NCBI GenBank assembly: GCA_902386205.1 | Contig: CABMIH010000077.1 | Coordinates: 20,785-84,784 of the forward strand | Length of the DNA stretch: 64,000 nt | Origin: an uncultured archaeon | GTDB lineage: Archaea > Halobacteriota > Methanosarcinia > Methanosarcinales > Methanoperedenaceae | Direction: 5' to 3' | Shown: piece after piece, positions 36,285 to 45,284 of the stretch | Position numbering within the stretch: position 1 is the stretch's first letter | Layout of the letters: each line of letters begins with the position of its first letter | Notes under the pieces: model-generated | What the model was told of the DNA's origin: nothing | Databases searched by the model: none | What the model saw: only the letters and a program-made list of their open reading frames with translations | Made by a program: the position numbers and the translations under genes

Positions 36285-37091
36285 CTACTCATTGGCTGAT
36301 GCATACAAAATTCCTTTTGGTGTCTTACTTATCGCATAGTCACCCGCGAATTTCATGAATTCTCCTGATATCACCGTTTCACCGACTTTGGGGTTCTTTT
36401 CAGTGCCTGCATACTCAAAGCCTGGAGATAATTGTCTGATTTTCCCGCTTACGACAAATAATCCGCCTGACATCTGCGCGCCCACACCGCGGATCGCATC
36501 GCCTTTTACCACAATGAGACCGTTATTCATTCTTATCCCTGCGAAATTCTCAACACTCCCGCCAACATGGATCTCTCCCCCGCTCATTCCGCCTCCGAGC
36601 TGGCTCCTGGCGTTACCGTCGATCAATATCTTCCCTCCATTCATTCCGCGCCAGCTTCCCCTGTAGGCGCATCCAACATGGTCGCCGGCATTCCCGGTAA
36701 TATGCAGGGTGCCTCCTTTCATCTCCATGCCAGCCCATGAGCCTGCATTGCCTTTCACGAGGATGCTTCCTCCTATCATTTCAGAGCCGACATGCATGCC
36801 TGCTGAACCTTCTATCACTATCTCACCGGCTTTCATGCCGTGCCCGATATGCTTCACTCTGGGCACATCGCCTTTGACAATGATCTTCGTATCTGCTGCC
36901 GTACTCCCTGCGCTTCCCTCAACATCGAAGAACTCTGAAAGCGGAAGTTGTTTTGCTCCCTGCCAGACTATCAACTGTTCAATTTCACTCGTCGTCTTTC
37001 CCGCAAGGATATCCGGATTAATGACTTCTGCCTCAACCATTATATCGATGCTGCCATTTGGCCTTAGTATTACTTCGCTCATAACTTTCAC
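36285..37091 (-). CDS. fwdC: Formylmethanofuran dehydrogenase subunit C
   Basis: 268 residues of right-handed beta-helix with repeated G-x-x-x-G-x-x-x-x-x-G turns ('GGTLHITGNAGDHVGCAYRG', 'GGKILIDGNARSQLGGG'), as in the C-terminal domain of glutamate synthase. It has a scaffolding role between FwdA and FwdB/D. It overlaps the end of fwdA by four bases. Confidence 0.94.
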   Translation of the reverse strand: MKVMSEVILRPNGSIDIMVEAEVINPDILAGKTTSEIEQLIVWQGAKQLPLSEFFDVEGSAGSTAADTKIIVKGDVPRVKHIGHGMKAGEIVIEGSAGMHVGSEMIGGSILVKGNAGSWAGMEMKGGTLHITGNAGDHVGCAYRGSWRGMNGGKILIDGNARSQLGGGMSGGEIHVGGSVENFAGIRMNNGLIVVKGDAIRGVGAQMSGGLFVVSGKIRQLSPGFEYAGTEKNPKVGETVISGEFMKFAGDYAISKTPKGILYASANE

Positions 37092-38860
37092 CTCCCAACG
37101 ATTGCTTCAAGGGGTTTGTTTACCACTACAGGTGCAGGATTGCGGAGATACTTATCAGGTACGGGATAATTCGCAAAGCCCAGAGTATAGTACTTGAACC
37201 ACTCTTTAACGTCTTTTAACATTTCTTTCTCAATCCCATCGTCCATATGCGCTTCACTGAAGAACGTCCTGCCATGTGGAACTGAAATTATCTCCCCGTT
37301 CTGCGCTACAATGCCACCGTCCTTTATGGTGTAGGCGGCGTTCTGGAACCCCCGTATGACCTTTGTATAGTCATTTACATCAAATTTCGTCGGATCGAAG
37401 TCGTATATGGTCACATCCCCATTCGCTCCCCCTCCGAGATGTCCTTTCCTGTGGGCTATCCCCACAGTCCTTGCAGGGTTTGCCCTCGTGAGGATCGCTA
37501 TCTCGTAGAGCGTCATCTCGCGGTCAATGCCTCCAAGGCTGCTTCTGTCCTGCGCCCATTTGTGGCATTCAGCAAGAGTGGCTTCTCTTGCTTTCTTTGA
37601 CATTATCCATGTGATCAACTGGGGGTATTTGGTGAACGGACCTCCGTTGGGATGGTCGGTGGTCAGGATGGTCTTCCAGGGATCATTGACAAGCAGCAAA
37701 AGCTCAAGCCCGATAGCCCATTCCACGCTGTGTACCGGGTTTGCTTTCAGGTAATTGAATGTAAGTATGCCAGAGCCGCACTCAAGCTCAATGTCCTTAT
37801 TAGACCACTTGTTGCCGGTGAGCTTGTAAAGATTGTGTATCGCTGGCCCGTCCCCGGTCATTACTGTTGCCGGCCCAAAGGGAACAGCGCCGTTATCTAT
37901 CACGACATGATCAGATTTGTTTACATAATCGACAATACCTTTTGCCCCGGACGCAAAATCCATCCATGAGGTACCACCGAACGAGTTGAACTGGGCATGC
38001 GCCAGATAGACGCTCTGGGTTCTCTCAGGATCGATTTTTGTCTTTTGCCATTCTACATCCATGTTGCATTCGACCTTCACGTCGCGTGCCACATCAAGAG
38101 AATCCCTTGTAATTTCCCAGCATCCCGGATGCCCCAGATTATTGGCATGAAGGTGCAGTGACATGGGCATTCCCAGCATTTCGTTTACTTCTGCAAGGCC
38201 GTGAATTACTTCCCTTGAAGTTATCCCAAAGTGGATATTCGGTTCATCCAGCGAACTCACGTTCTTTCCCCATCCCCAGTTCTCAACGCCCGCAGGATTG
38301 ACGCACTTTATCCCGTAGGCTTTATGTGTCCTCATCATCCACGCCACATACGCGGCAGCTTTCTCAATATCCCCTGCCTTGAGGTAGCGCATTATGAACC
38401 AGTTATTGCCAAGTACCAGATATCCTCCCATATCAAGGATTGGGGTTGAGCGCATCTCTTCATGAGTATGCCGCGCTTCCATTGGAGGTATTGCCGCTTC
38501 AAATACTGTTGTATATCCCATTTTTGCATAATCATAGCCCTGGATGTACACCGAGGGCACGGTATTCCCGCTACCGCTGTGTGTGAGGTCTGATTTCTTT
38601 GTCACCCATTTATAGCGGTCCTCAGGACACATCATCCTTCCTGTGTTTACCTTTGCGCCGGCGACATGAGAGTGCGAGTCAACACCGCCTGGCATCACGG
38701 TCTTGCCATGCGCGTCAATTATCTTTGCATCCCGAAGACCTGCGCCTGTGAGGTCTTCAACGATCTTTCCATCTTTGATAAATATATCCTTTATTTCCCC
38801 GTCAATTTCATTCAACGGATCGAAAACATATCCGTTCCTTATAGCCAATGTACCAGGCAT
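37088..38860 (-). CDS. fwdA: Formylmethanofuran dehydrogenase subunit A (amidohydrolase)
   Basis: 590 residues. The amidohydrolase metal motif H-x-H is in 'GVDSHSHVAGA' (~60-65), with further ligands in 'MSLHLHANNLG', 'HAQFNSFGG' and 'TTDHPNGGPF'. FwdA joins formate to methanofuran at a dinuclear zinc centre after formate arrives through an internal tunnel from FwdB. The start overlaps the fwdF stop by one base (TAATG), indicating coupled translation. Confidence 0.95.
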   Translation of the reverse strand: MPGTLAIRNGYVFDPLNEIDGEIKDIFIKDGKIVEDLTGAGLRDAKIIDAHGKTVMPGGVDSHSHVAGAKVNTGRMMCPEDRYKWVTKKSDLTHSGSGNTVPSVYIQGYDYAKMGYTTVFEAAIPPMEARHTHEEMRSTPILDMGGYLVLGNNWFIMRYLKAGDIEKAAAYVAWMMRTHKAYGIKCVNPAGVENWGWGKNVSSLDEPNIHFGITSREVIHGLAEVNEMLGMPMSLHLHANNLGHPGCWEITRDSLDVARDVKVECNMDVEWQKTKIDPERTQSVYLAHAQFNSFGGTSWMDFASGAKGIVDYVNKSDHVVIDNGAVPFGPATVMTGDGPAIHNLYKLTGNKWSNKDIELECGSGILTFNYLKANPVHSVEWAIGLELLLLVNDPWKTILTTDHPNGGPFTKYPQLITWIMSKKAREATLAECHKWAQDRSSLGGIDREMTLYEIAILTRANPARTVGIAHRKGHLGGGANGDVTIYDFDPTKFDVNDYTKVIRGFQNAAYTIKDGGIVAQNGEIISVPHGRTFFSEAHMDDGIEKEMLKDVKEWFKYYTLGFANYPVPDKYLRNPAPVVVNKPLEAIVGR

Positions 38861-39888
38861 TATACCATCTCCCTTTTCTCAAGCCGTATCGCATCAGTTG
38901 GACATATCAGGCTGCATGTAGCACATGAACCGCATACTTCCTGATTTACCACGTTCACTTTTCCGTTCTCAACCTCAAGCAGCGGTTTCCCATCGAGTTC
39001 ATTGAGATGTCCTGCTGCAAGATAAGGATCTGATAATGAATTTACAGGGCAGGCGATCACGCAGTTGCCGCAGCCAAGGCACGCTTCTTCGTCTGTGATA
39101 AGTGTTGAGGTCAACACAGGTCTTGGAGTAGGCTCCGCGGTGAGCTTTTTCTCAAATATCTGCTTTTTCTTCATATCAGGCAGGATAGCAGTCTTCTTTA
39201 CTGTTATTGCTCCCACCGGGCAGGCCACAGAACAGGCGCCGCAGTAAATACAGGCATCTTTCCTGTGCGTCACTTTTTCAACTCTCTCCCCGGGTTTCCA
39301 TTCCTTGTTAAAAAGAGCATCGCATGGGCATGTATTCACGCAGGTGCGGCATGCCTGGCATATATTCTCATCCCTTGAAAATTCACCTGAAAAGGGTTTT
39401 TCCATCGTTATCGCATCAACGGGGCATATCGAAGCGCACCAGCTGCAGTGCACGCAGCATTTCTGGTCGATAATAGTTTTGCCGTCCATGCTGAGGCTGC
39501 CATCCTGGGCGAGTTTACGCTTCTGCACATCTATGCATTCCTGCGGGCACGCTTCTGCGCACATCCCGCAGTGTACACATTTTTCATTAACTACAGTCGG
39601 TTTCAAAGAACCATAAAGATAGGAATCGTCCCTCTCCAGGTTACCGGCTTTTCGCACTTCGAGCGCACCTGTCGGGCATACCTTTGCGCACATGCTGCAT
39701 ATTGTGCATCCCCCGCTTCCTTTCTGGAGGAAGTCCTTATTGATGAGACCCCGTGCCACTGCTCCCACCGAGCCTATAACCATGTCGTCTTTGGGACAGA
39801 CCATGGTACATGTCGCACATCCTATACACTTTTCCGGAAGATATACAAGAGTCTTATCTTCCTTTGTTTGAAACACTACCTCTTTCAT
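38860..39888 (-). CDS. fwdF: Formylmethanofuran dehydrogenase polyferredoxin subunit F
   Basis: 342 residues with eight C-x2-C-x2-C-x3-C-P motifs, counted from 'CIGCATCTMVCP' to 'CGSCATCSLICP', i.e. eight [4Fe-4S] clusters as in FwdF of methanogens. It wires electrons to the FwdB active site from heterodisulfide reductase or ferredoxin. FwdG (small ferredoxin) is not in the window, so FwdF may receive electrons directly or from an unlinked subunit. Confidence 0.93.
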   Translation of the reverse strand: MKEVVFQTKEDKTLVYLPEKCIGCATCTMVCPKDDMVIGSVGAVARGLINKDFLQKGSGGCTICSMCAKVCPTGALEVRKAGNLERDDSYLYGSLKPTVVNEKCVHCGMCAEACPQECIDVQKRKLAQDGSLSMDGKTIIDQKCCVHCSWCASICPVDAITMEKPFSGEFSRDENICQACRTCVNTCPCDALFNKEWKPGERVEKVTHRKDACIYCGACSVACPVGAITVKKTAILPDMKKKQIFEKKLTAEPTPRPVLTSTLITDEEACLGCGNCVIACPVNSLSDPYLAAGHLNELDGKPLLEVENGKVNVVNQEVCGSCATCSLICPTDAIRLEKREMV

Positions 39889-39891
39889 AAA

Positions 39892-40482
39892 TTACTCCTT
39901 TATTACTCCACTCTTTTCCATGCATTCCTGACAAAGGGCCTCATCTTTTTTCCGGACAAAGCTCTCACCGCAGTTATCGCACAACGCAATTCGTTTTTCC
40001 CGTTTTTCCTGTAATTCGATGTCCATGATCTTGTATGTGTACACACTCTCCCCGGCATCTATCAGAATAGAAACAGCTTCCTCATGAGGGACATTCCCTG
40101 TTTTCATATACCATGCGTGCAGCCTCGGATATCGTACAGTTTTTACCGGATCAAGCACTATCCTCACGCTTCTGATGAGTTTCTGGCCTTCCGGCGCCCT
40201 CTTGTTGACAAGGACGGCCATCTTGCCGTAGTCCCTGATTTTCAGCTTCTTGTTCCCGATGGTACATCCAGCAAGGATCTGGAACGGGTCAGGAAGGCAG
40301 TTGTATGTTTCACATGTGACGTACAATTGCTCCTCAAAATTCGCATTCAGCACCCTTTTTGCGATGTTTAGCATCTGGATGCCGATGAATGCGCCGGTGC
40401 TGAGGTATCCATGGAATGACTTCACCCGTTCTATCTGGAAAAGGAGATAGGGGTCGGTGATTTTTTTTATGACATCATCCAT
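39892..40482 (-). CDS. FmdE-like protein with C-terminal zinc ribbon
   Basis: 196 residues from ATG 40482; upstream extension would need a TTG at 40563 and an atypical N-terminus. The FmdE core is visible in 'FHGYLSTGAFIGIQMLNIA', 'DPFQILAGCTIGNKKLKI' and 'DYGKMAVLV'. A C-terminal zinc ribbon 'CDNCGESFVRKKDEALCQEC' follows. FmdE genes occur in Mo formylmethanofuran dehydrogenase operons; the role is unsettled, with cofactor or metal handling suspected. The usual 'HGHxCPG' motif reads 'HGYLSTG', losing both the second histidine and the cysteine. It sits three bases upstream of fwdF. Confidence 0.8.
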   Translation of the reverse strand: MDDVIKKITDPYLLFQIERVKSFHGYLSTGAFIGIQMLNIAKRVLNANFEEQLYVTCETYNCLPDPFQILAGCTIGNKKLKIRDYGKMAVLVNKRAPEGQKLIRSVRIVLDPVKTVRYPRLHAWYMKTGNVPHEEAVSILIDAGESVYTYKIMDIELQEKREKRIALCDNCGESFVRKKDEALCQECMEKSGVIKE

Positions 40483-40588
40483 GTGGATCTCTTTTTTGGC
40501 TGGTACTTTGAACGGGTTGCCGAAATCTCTCCGAATGCAGGCTCCGGGAGCAACGTGATTCAAACCTGTCGCCTCAAGTTATAAATTT

Positions 40589-41473
40589 TCATGGGCTGGT
40601 AACGTTTCCTGCGTCTTCCTCAGGTACGAAAAGCGCCTCCCCGTATTTGTCCTTTCCGTAATTCCTTATGATTTCCTGTCCCTCCGGGGATGTCACATAG
40701 CCGATGTATTTCAATGCGAGGTCGTATTTCACGTCCTGGAACTTCGCAGGATTAACGGCCATGACATGGTAGGGATTGAAAAGGTACTTCTGGTCTTTCT
40801 CGAACAGGATTCCCAGTTTTATTTTTTCCTTCATGGCAAGATATGTTCCCCTGTCTGACAGGGTATAACCTTCCTTGATATCCGCCGTTGAAATTGTATC
40901 CCCCATGCCTTTACCCACAGATTGATACCATGCGCCTGAAGGCGTGACGTTGGCTGCTTTCCATATCGATAATTCCATCTTGTGGGTGCCCGAATCATCA
41001 CCCCTTGAGATGAAAGAAGCCTGCTTTGCTGCAATCTTCTTGAAGGCATCCGACGCGTTGCTGGCATTCTTTATCCCTGCAGGATCATTCTCTGGCCCGA
41101 TGATGACGAAATAATTATACATCATATAAGTGCGGTTAATGAAACTGCCATTAGCAACGGCTTTTAATTCAGCCTCAACAGCATGCACCATCACAACGTC
41201 GGCGGCCCCGAGTTCTCCCGTGGCTATCGCTTTGCCGGTTCCTTCGCATAAAGTCGATATTTCCACGTTATTTTCTTGCTCGAACTTTTTGTTCAGCACA
41301 TCAAGCAATCCCGTATCACACGTAGAAGTGGTCGTGGCCAGACGCAATTTCTGCGGCGCAGCAACGGTTGGTGTAGGGATTGTTGTGTTTCCGGGCGGTG
41401 CCTGCTGGACGCAGCCGGCAAATAGTGAGATCAAAATCGAAACTAATATTATTTTTGCAAAAAGGTTCTTCAT
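40589..41473 (-). CDS. tupA: Tungstate-binding lipoprotein of the Tup ABC transporter
   Basis: 294 residues. A lipoprotein signal ends in 'LFAGC'. The Thr-Thr-Thr-Ser oxyanion-binding motif is in 'LATTTSTCDTGLLDVL', followed by 'GTGKAIATGELGAADVVMVH', 'FISRGDDSGTHKMELSIW' and 'YTLSDRGTYLA', all diagnostic of TupA rather than ModA or WtpA. It captures tungstate outside the cell for TupBC, encoded at 25.9-27.4 kb. First gene of the formylmethanofuran dehydrogenase operon. The leader carries 'GGTGGT' before the ATG and a palindromic operator. Confidence 0.92.
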   Translation of the reverse strand: MKNLFAKIILVSILISLFAGCVQQAPPGNTTIPTPTVAAPQKLRLATTTSTCDTGLLDVLNKKFEQENNVEISTLCEGTGKAIATGELGAADVVMVHAVEAELKAVANGSFINRTYMMYNYFVIIGPENDPAGIKNASNASDAFKKIAAKQASFISRGDDSGTHKMELSIWKAANVTPSGAWYQSVGKGMGDTISTADIKEGYTLSDRGTYLAMKEKIKLGILFEKDQKYLFNPYHVMAVNPAKFQDVKYDLALKYIGYVTSPEGQEIIRNYGKDKYGEALFVPEEDAGNVTSP

Positions 41474-41482
41474 ATTACCACC

Positions 41483-41525
41483 TTATGTTCACTCAAACAT
41501 AACGCTTGGATAATAAAAGTTTCGA
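41483..41525 (-). promoter_or_regulatory. Promoter and ModE-like operator of the tupA-fwd operon
   Basis: Perfect inverted repeat TTATGTT (41483-41489), six-base spacer, AACATAA (41496-41502), flanked by CG. On the minus strand a TATA-like 'TTTTATTATCC' lies at ~41509-41519 and a BRE-like 'CGAAAC' at ~41520-41525. The distance from the BRE to the repeat is 22 bases, against 23 at the moeA-tupBC promoter. The operator ends ten bases before the tupA ATG, overlapping the expected transcription start. Confidence 0.6.
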
Positions 41526-41596
41526 AAAACATCGGCAAAAAAGTTTATAGCAAACATTTGGTCATTCCCACTTCCCGAGCCTGCGCATGATTTTCA

Positions 41597-42046
41597 TTAC
41601 TTTAGAATATTATCCGTCCTTAATTCAAATGTTCCTTTTATGCCATTGACATCCACGTTATATTTTCCTGCTTTCAGTCCATAAACGTCGAGCGAAATCA
41701 CTTCCTGGAAGGGCACAATAACTTGAGTGCAAAATGCATCCGCAGGTCGAACCGTTCTAATGGTGACCAAAAACGTATTTCCCTCTTTCTCCTTCACTAC
41801 ACCATCGATTCTAGTGCAGCCATCAGGCAGATAACCCCTGGCATTGACCTTTATCTGGACAGGAAATGATTCAAGAACCATTATTTCAATCCTCTCAACA
41901 GTGGCGTTGCCGTAAATATATTTGCCAGTTTTATTGTCTCTGTAATCTGGGGATTTTGCGCTGTCGGTCGATAGAGTACTTATGGCGATTCCCACAATAA
42001 TGCCGCCAACGATTATTGCCGTAAGGATGAGCAGATTTTTATTCAT
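41597..42046 (-). CDS. Membrane-anchored conserved hypothetical protein
   Basis: 149 residues. One N-terminal membrane segment (~5-25) precedes an extracellular beta-rich domain with 'IEIMVLESFPVQIKVNARGY', 'LPDGCTRIDGV' and 'VRPADAFCTQVIVPFQEVIS', and two cysteines that could form a disulfide. I recall this pattern from uncharacterised exported proteins in archaea and bacteria but cannot name a function. The start is backed by 'GGAGGAAACC' before the ATG. Upstream of the tupA operon on the same strand and probably transcribed separately. Confidence 0.75.
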   Translation of the reverse strand: MNKNLLILTAIIVGGIIVGIAISTLSTDSAKSPDYRDNKTGKYIYGNATVERIEIMVLESFPVQIKVNARGYLPDGCTRIDGVVKEKEGNTFLVTIRTVRPADAFCTQVIVPFQEVISLDVYGLKAGKYNVDVNGIKGTFELRTDNILK

Positions 42047-42142
42047 TTGGTTTCCTCCTTTTCTGAATATAATAATTTAAGCTTCCGGCTCATAAAATAT
42101 TTTCTTAAACTTCAAATGGATTCGGAATTATCCAGAATGATT

Positions 42143-42217
42143 TTAAGGGTAATAGATGCCAATCGACCTTACAATGGCTCTTGAGCGGGGCATATCAGCG
42201 TCTAACAGGAATTTCAG
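42143..42217 (-). pseudogene. Truncated DUF5615-type toxin remnant
   Basis: Reads 'LKFLLDADMPRSRAIVRSIG' and stops soon after. This is the typical start of DUF5615 PIN-like toxins, which pair with DUF433 antitoxins. The remaining ~90 residues are gone. It directly follows the DUF433 remnant, as in intact pairs. Confidence 0.55.
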
Positions 42218-42405
42218 TCATGCATAGGTGCTTATCTCTTCATTAGCTACGATCCTGGTAGCGTATTCTATCGCAGCCAGCACATCTTCCTTTTTATACC
42301 CCCGGCTAAAGACCCAAGGATCACTTCAACGGGAATTCTCGTCCCTTTTATTATGGGTTTACCATGCCTTATTTCAGGGTCGATAACTATTCTTTCTTCG
42401 AACAT
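42218..42405 (-). pseudogene. Frameshifted DUF433 antitoxin
   Basis: Starts MFEERIVIDPEIRHGKPIIK and 'GTRIPVEVILGSLAGG', the DUF433 signature. A single-base deletion near 42304 then breaks the frame. In the shifted frame the gene continues with 'YKKEDVLAAIEYATRIVANE' and ends at 42218. DUF433 is an antitoxin for PIN-like toxins. The pair is inactive unless the frameshift is a sequencing error. Confidence 0.65.
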
Positions 42406-42419
42406 CTTTACTTCTTCTA

Positions 42420-42660
42420 TGAGTTTAATTAGATGCGGCGCCATCCGCAAACCCGCAGAGCATCCGCCAGCCGCCGGCGCGCGGGTGAGGGGGGACTGGG
42501 GAGGTTGTGGATGGTGGGGTGGGATGGATATCGAAGGCGAGGCGGGAGGAAAAGAGACGACTATAATGCACAAGAGGTTTCTATTGCCAACAAGACGGGA
42601 TGTGCTATTAAAGAATATCCACCTCTTATGGGCAGTCGCAAAGTCTTAATATAGAAAACA
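42420..42660. other. Spacer with a GC-rich patch upstream of the AlbA-type gene
   Basis: 42440-42550 is strongly G+C-biased compared with both flanks, with G runs on one side ('GGGGGACTGGGGAGG'). No reading frame here looks like protein. A Shine-Dalgarno 'GGAGG' at ~42674 belongs to the next gene. Confidence 0.3.
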
Positions 42661-42684
42661 TGATATGCTTATCGGAGGTTTATC

Positions 42685-43872
42685 GTGCCACTAAGTAACA
42701 TATTATTTGAATCCATAGAAGAAAATACTCTTCGAAATTTAGTAGACAATCAAGTTCCTGAAAGCAAAACTATTGATTATAAGGAAGCCTTAATAGGGAA
42801 CTCCGATTCAGACAAAAGGGAGTTTCTTGCAGATGTGTCGTCATTTGCAAATGCTTCTGGTGGTTATCTGATTTTTGGTATTAGAGAATTATCTGGTGTG
42901 CCAGTAGAACTTTGTGGTTTGCAAAATATCAACGCTGATTCTGAAATTCTGCGCATCGAGAGCATTATCCGGGATGGTATAGAGCCAAGAATTCCCGGAG
43001 TGTCTATTCGCGCTGTGCCATTACAAAATCATAGATGGGCAATAGTCATCCGTATTCCAAGAAGTTGGGGGTCGCCCCACATGGTAACGTTAAAACTCAG
43101 AGGACATGAAAGATTTTTCTCACGGTATTCGGCAGGTAAATATCCCCTCGATGTATCAGAGTTGAAGGCAGCTTTTTTACTCTCAGAAACGATCTCGGAA
43201 CGTATTAGGAACTTTCGCGTTGAGCGTCTTAGCAAAATCGTTGCCGAAGAAACACCAGTTAAATTGAATGATGTTCCCAAAATTGTCCTCCATATAATAC
43301 CAATTAGCGCGTTTGATTCAACAACAAGATTTGATTTATCGCCAATTGCCCATGATTCAAGTTACCTCCCACCTATAAATACGAGTGGTTGGAACCATAG
43401 ATACAACTTCGATGGTTTCCTGACTTATGGGCAGTTTACCGAATCAACTTCTGCCCATTCATATTCGCAAATCTTCCGCAATGGAATTATTGAGGCTGTC
43501 GAGGCTTCCATGTTAAACCCTGAAAGAAATAAGCGTTTTATCCCAAGTGTTGCGTATGAAAGAGAGTTGCTTAGCGCTTTGCCAAGATATTTGTCAAGCC
43601 AGAGGCAACTTGGTGTTGAAACACCCCTTATTATTATGCTCAGTATTTTGGGAATATTTGGTTATACCCTAGCTATCAACCGTTCACGTTTCCCGTTTGC
43701 TGATTCTCACCCGATTGATAGAAATACTCTTTTGATACCTGAAATCCTGCTCGAAAGGTTTGATAGCGACCTTGCTGAAATTATGAAGCCGGCTTTTGAC
43801 TCTGTTTGGAATGCGGCTGGATGGCCAAGATCAATGAATTATAATGAAACAGGGCAATGGATTGAACACTAA
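42685..43872 (+). CDS. AlbA_2 (Schlafen-type) putative ATP/nucleic-acid-binding protein
   Basis: 395 residues, GTG start preceded by 'CGGAGG'. The N-terminal domain (~10-150) is the AlbA_2/Schlafen domain: 'ESKTIDYKEAL' with the acidic E..D.K pattern, 'DKREFLADVSSFANASGGYL' and 'FGIRE'. The C-terminal ~200 residues belong to no family I can name. AlbA_2 domains occur in RNA-cleaving Schlafen proteins and in bacterial and archaeal regulators and defence genes. The position next to a broken toxin-antitoxin pair suggests an accessory origin. Monocistronic. Confidence 0.75.
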   Translation: MPLSNILFESIEENTLRNLVDNQVPESKTIDYKEALIGNSDSDKREFLADVSSFANASGGYLIFGIRELSGVPVELCGLQNINADSEILRIESIIRDGIEPRIPGVSIRAVPLQNHRWAIVIRIPRSWGSPHMVTLKLRGHERFFSRYSAGKYPLDVSELKAAFLLSETISERIRNFRVERLSKIVAEETPVKLNDVPKIVLHIIPISAFDSTTRFDLSPIAHDSSYLPPINTSGWNHRYNFDGFLTYGQFTESTSAHSYSQIFRNGIIEAVEASMLNPERNKRFIPSVAYERELLSALPRYLSSQRQLGVETPLIIMLSILGIFGYTLAINRSRFPFADSHPIDRNTLLIPEILLERFDSDLAEIMKPAFDSVWNAAGWPRSMNYNETGQWIEH

Positions 43873-43988
43873 TCCATTTTTCTAAAATTGTGATTGATGC
43901 GAGCTTTGCAAATAAATAAGTAATGAACCATCTCACTTTCCCCCCGCTCCCCTAACCCTTTTTAACCATGACCGCCAATTAACACTCC

Positions 43989-45284
43989 ATGAACTTCATC
44001 CACGCGAGTGATTTTCATCTGGGCTATGCACAGTACGGACTCGTTGAACGATTCCGCGACTACGCCCGCGCTTTTCATTCTGTCATTCAATACGCTATAG
44101 ATCACAAAGCAGAATTCATCCTGATATCGGGAGACCTTTTCCATAAAAGGAACATAAACGCCCCCACTTACGAGCAGGCTTATAAAGTCCTTTCCGAACT
44201 GAAAGAAAAAAGCCCTTCCACAGGTGTTTATGCCATCGAAGGCAACCATGACCTTGCTTTCCACCAGGACGGCAAGAGCTGGCTTGAGATACTTAATTCG
44301 CAGGGTCTGCTCAGACTCATAAGGCTGAAAAACGCGAATGGTGTCGAGCGCATGGGGGATTATGTTGAACTTGATAATGTCCGGATATTCGGCGTGAAGT
44401 ACATTGGCTCAAGTACCGCCTCATTTATTCCCCAAATATCAGAAGAGATAAAAAAAATAAATGATGCCAGGGGAAAAAAATACACCATACTTATGATGCA
44501 TCTTGGCATGGAAGGCCAGGCAAAGTTGCAGGCAGCCGGGGAGGTTCCTTATAATTCCCTTTTGCCATTAAGAGATGTTGTGGATTATCTCGCTCTCGGG
44601 CATTACCATATGCAGTACGAACTGGACGGCTGGATTTTCAATCCCGGGAGCGTGGAAATGATCTCCATGAACGAGTATGGGCTGCCAAAGGGTTTCTATC
44701 ACGTAAGGGAAAGCGGCGCCAAACATATAATGCCGATCACCCGCCCTGCCAAGCGTATTAAGCTTGACATCAGCGGCATTGCCTCTCCCGGCGAGCTTTA
44801 TGAAAAAATCGGGGTCATGCTCAACAGGCAGCCACCTATCCAATCCGATAAAAGCCCCCTCGTCGAACTCATACTGTACGGTGAGATGAATTTCCCAAGA
44901 TCAGAGGTGGACATGGAACACATAAAAGACATGCTGGCAGAAGAGTTAAAACCCCTCTTTTGCGAAGTAAAAATAATAAAGGGCAATTCACAGTACACCC
45001 TGAACGATAGCGACACAAAAGGGCTCTCACGCGAGCAGATAGAACTTCGTGTTTTTTCTGACAGGGTAAAACTTGACGGAAGGTACAGGGATCACTCGGA
45101 AGCGATCGTAAATACAATGATCGAAGCGAAAAAGCTGGCTGCGGCAGGCATTGAAGAAAGTGCGATCCGGAAGGAACTGAGATGGTGTTTTGAAAAAATA
45201 AAAAGCTCTCATTCCTACAATGAGAAACCGGGCCAAAAAAAGGCTCCGGGGCAAAAGACCCTTCTTTCCCACCTTGGAGAATGA
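43989..45284 (+). CDS. mre11: DNA double-strand break repair nuclease Mre11
   Basis: 431 residues. Phosphodiesterase motifs are 'HASDFHLGYAQYG', 'ISGDLFHKRN', 'EGNHDL' with the catalytic histidine, 'MMHLGMEG' and 'LALGHYHMQ'. The Mn-dependent nuclease works with Rad50 to open and trim DNA ends. First gene of the operon mre11-rad50-nurA-HAS-herA; its stop codon immediately precedes the rad50 ATG. Confidence 0.94.
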   Translation: MNFIHASDFHLGYAQYGLVERFRDYARAFHSVIQYAIDHKAEFILISGDLFHKRNINAPTYEQAYKVLSELKEKSPSTGVYAIEGNHDLAFHQDGKSWLEILNSQGLLRLIRLKNANGVERMGDYVELDNVRIFGVKYIGSSTASFIPQISEEIKKINDARGKKYTILMMHLGMEGQAKLQAAGEVPYNSLLPLRDVVDYLALGHYHMQYELDGWIFNPGSVEMISMNEYGLPKGFYHVRESGAKHIMPITRPAKRIKLDISGIASPGELYEKIGVMLNRQPPIQSDKSPLVELILYGEMNFPRSEVDMEHIKDMLAEELKPLFCEVKIIKGNSQYTLNDSDTKGLSREQIELRVFSDRVKLDGRYRDHSEAIVNTMIEAKKLAAAGIEESAIRKELRWCFEKIKSSHSYNEKPGQKKAPGQKTLLSHLGE

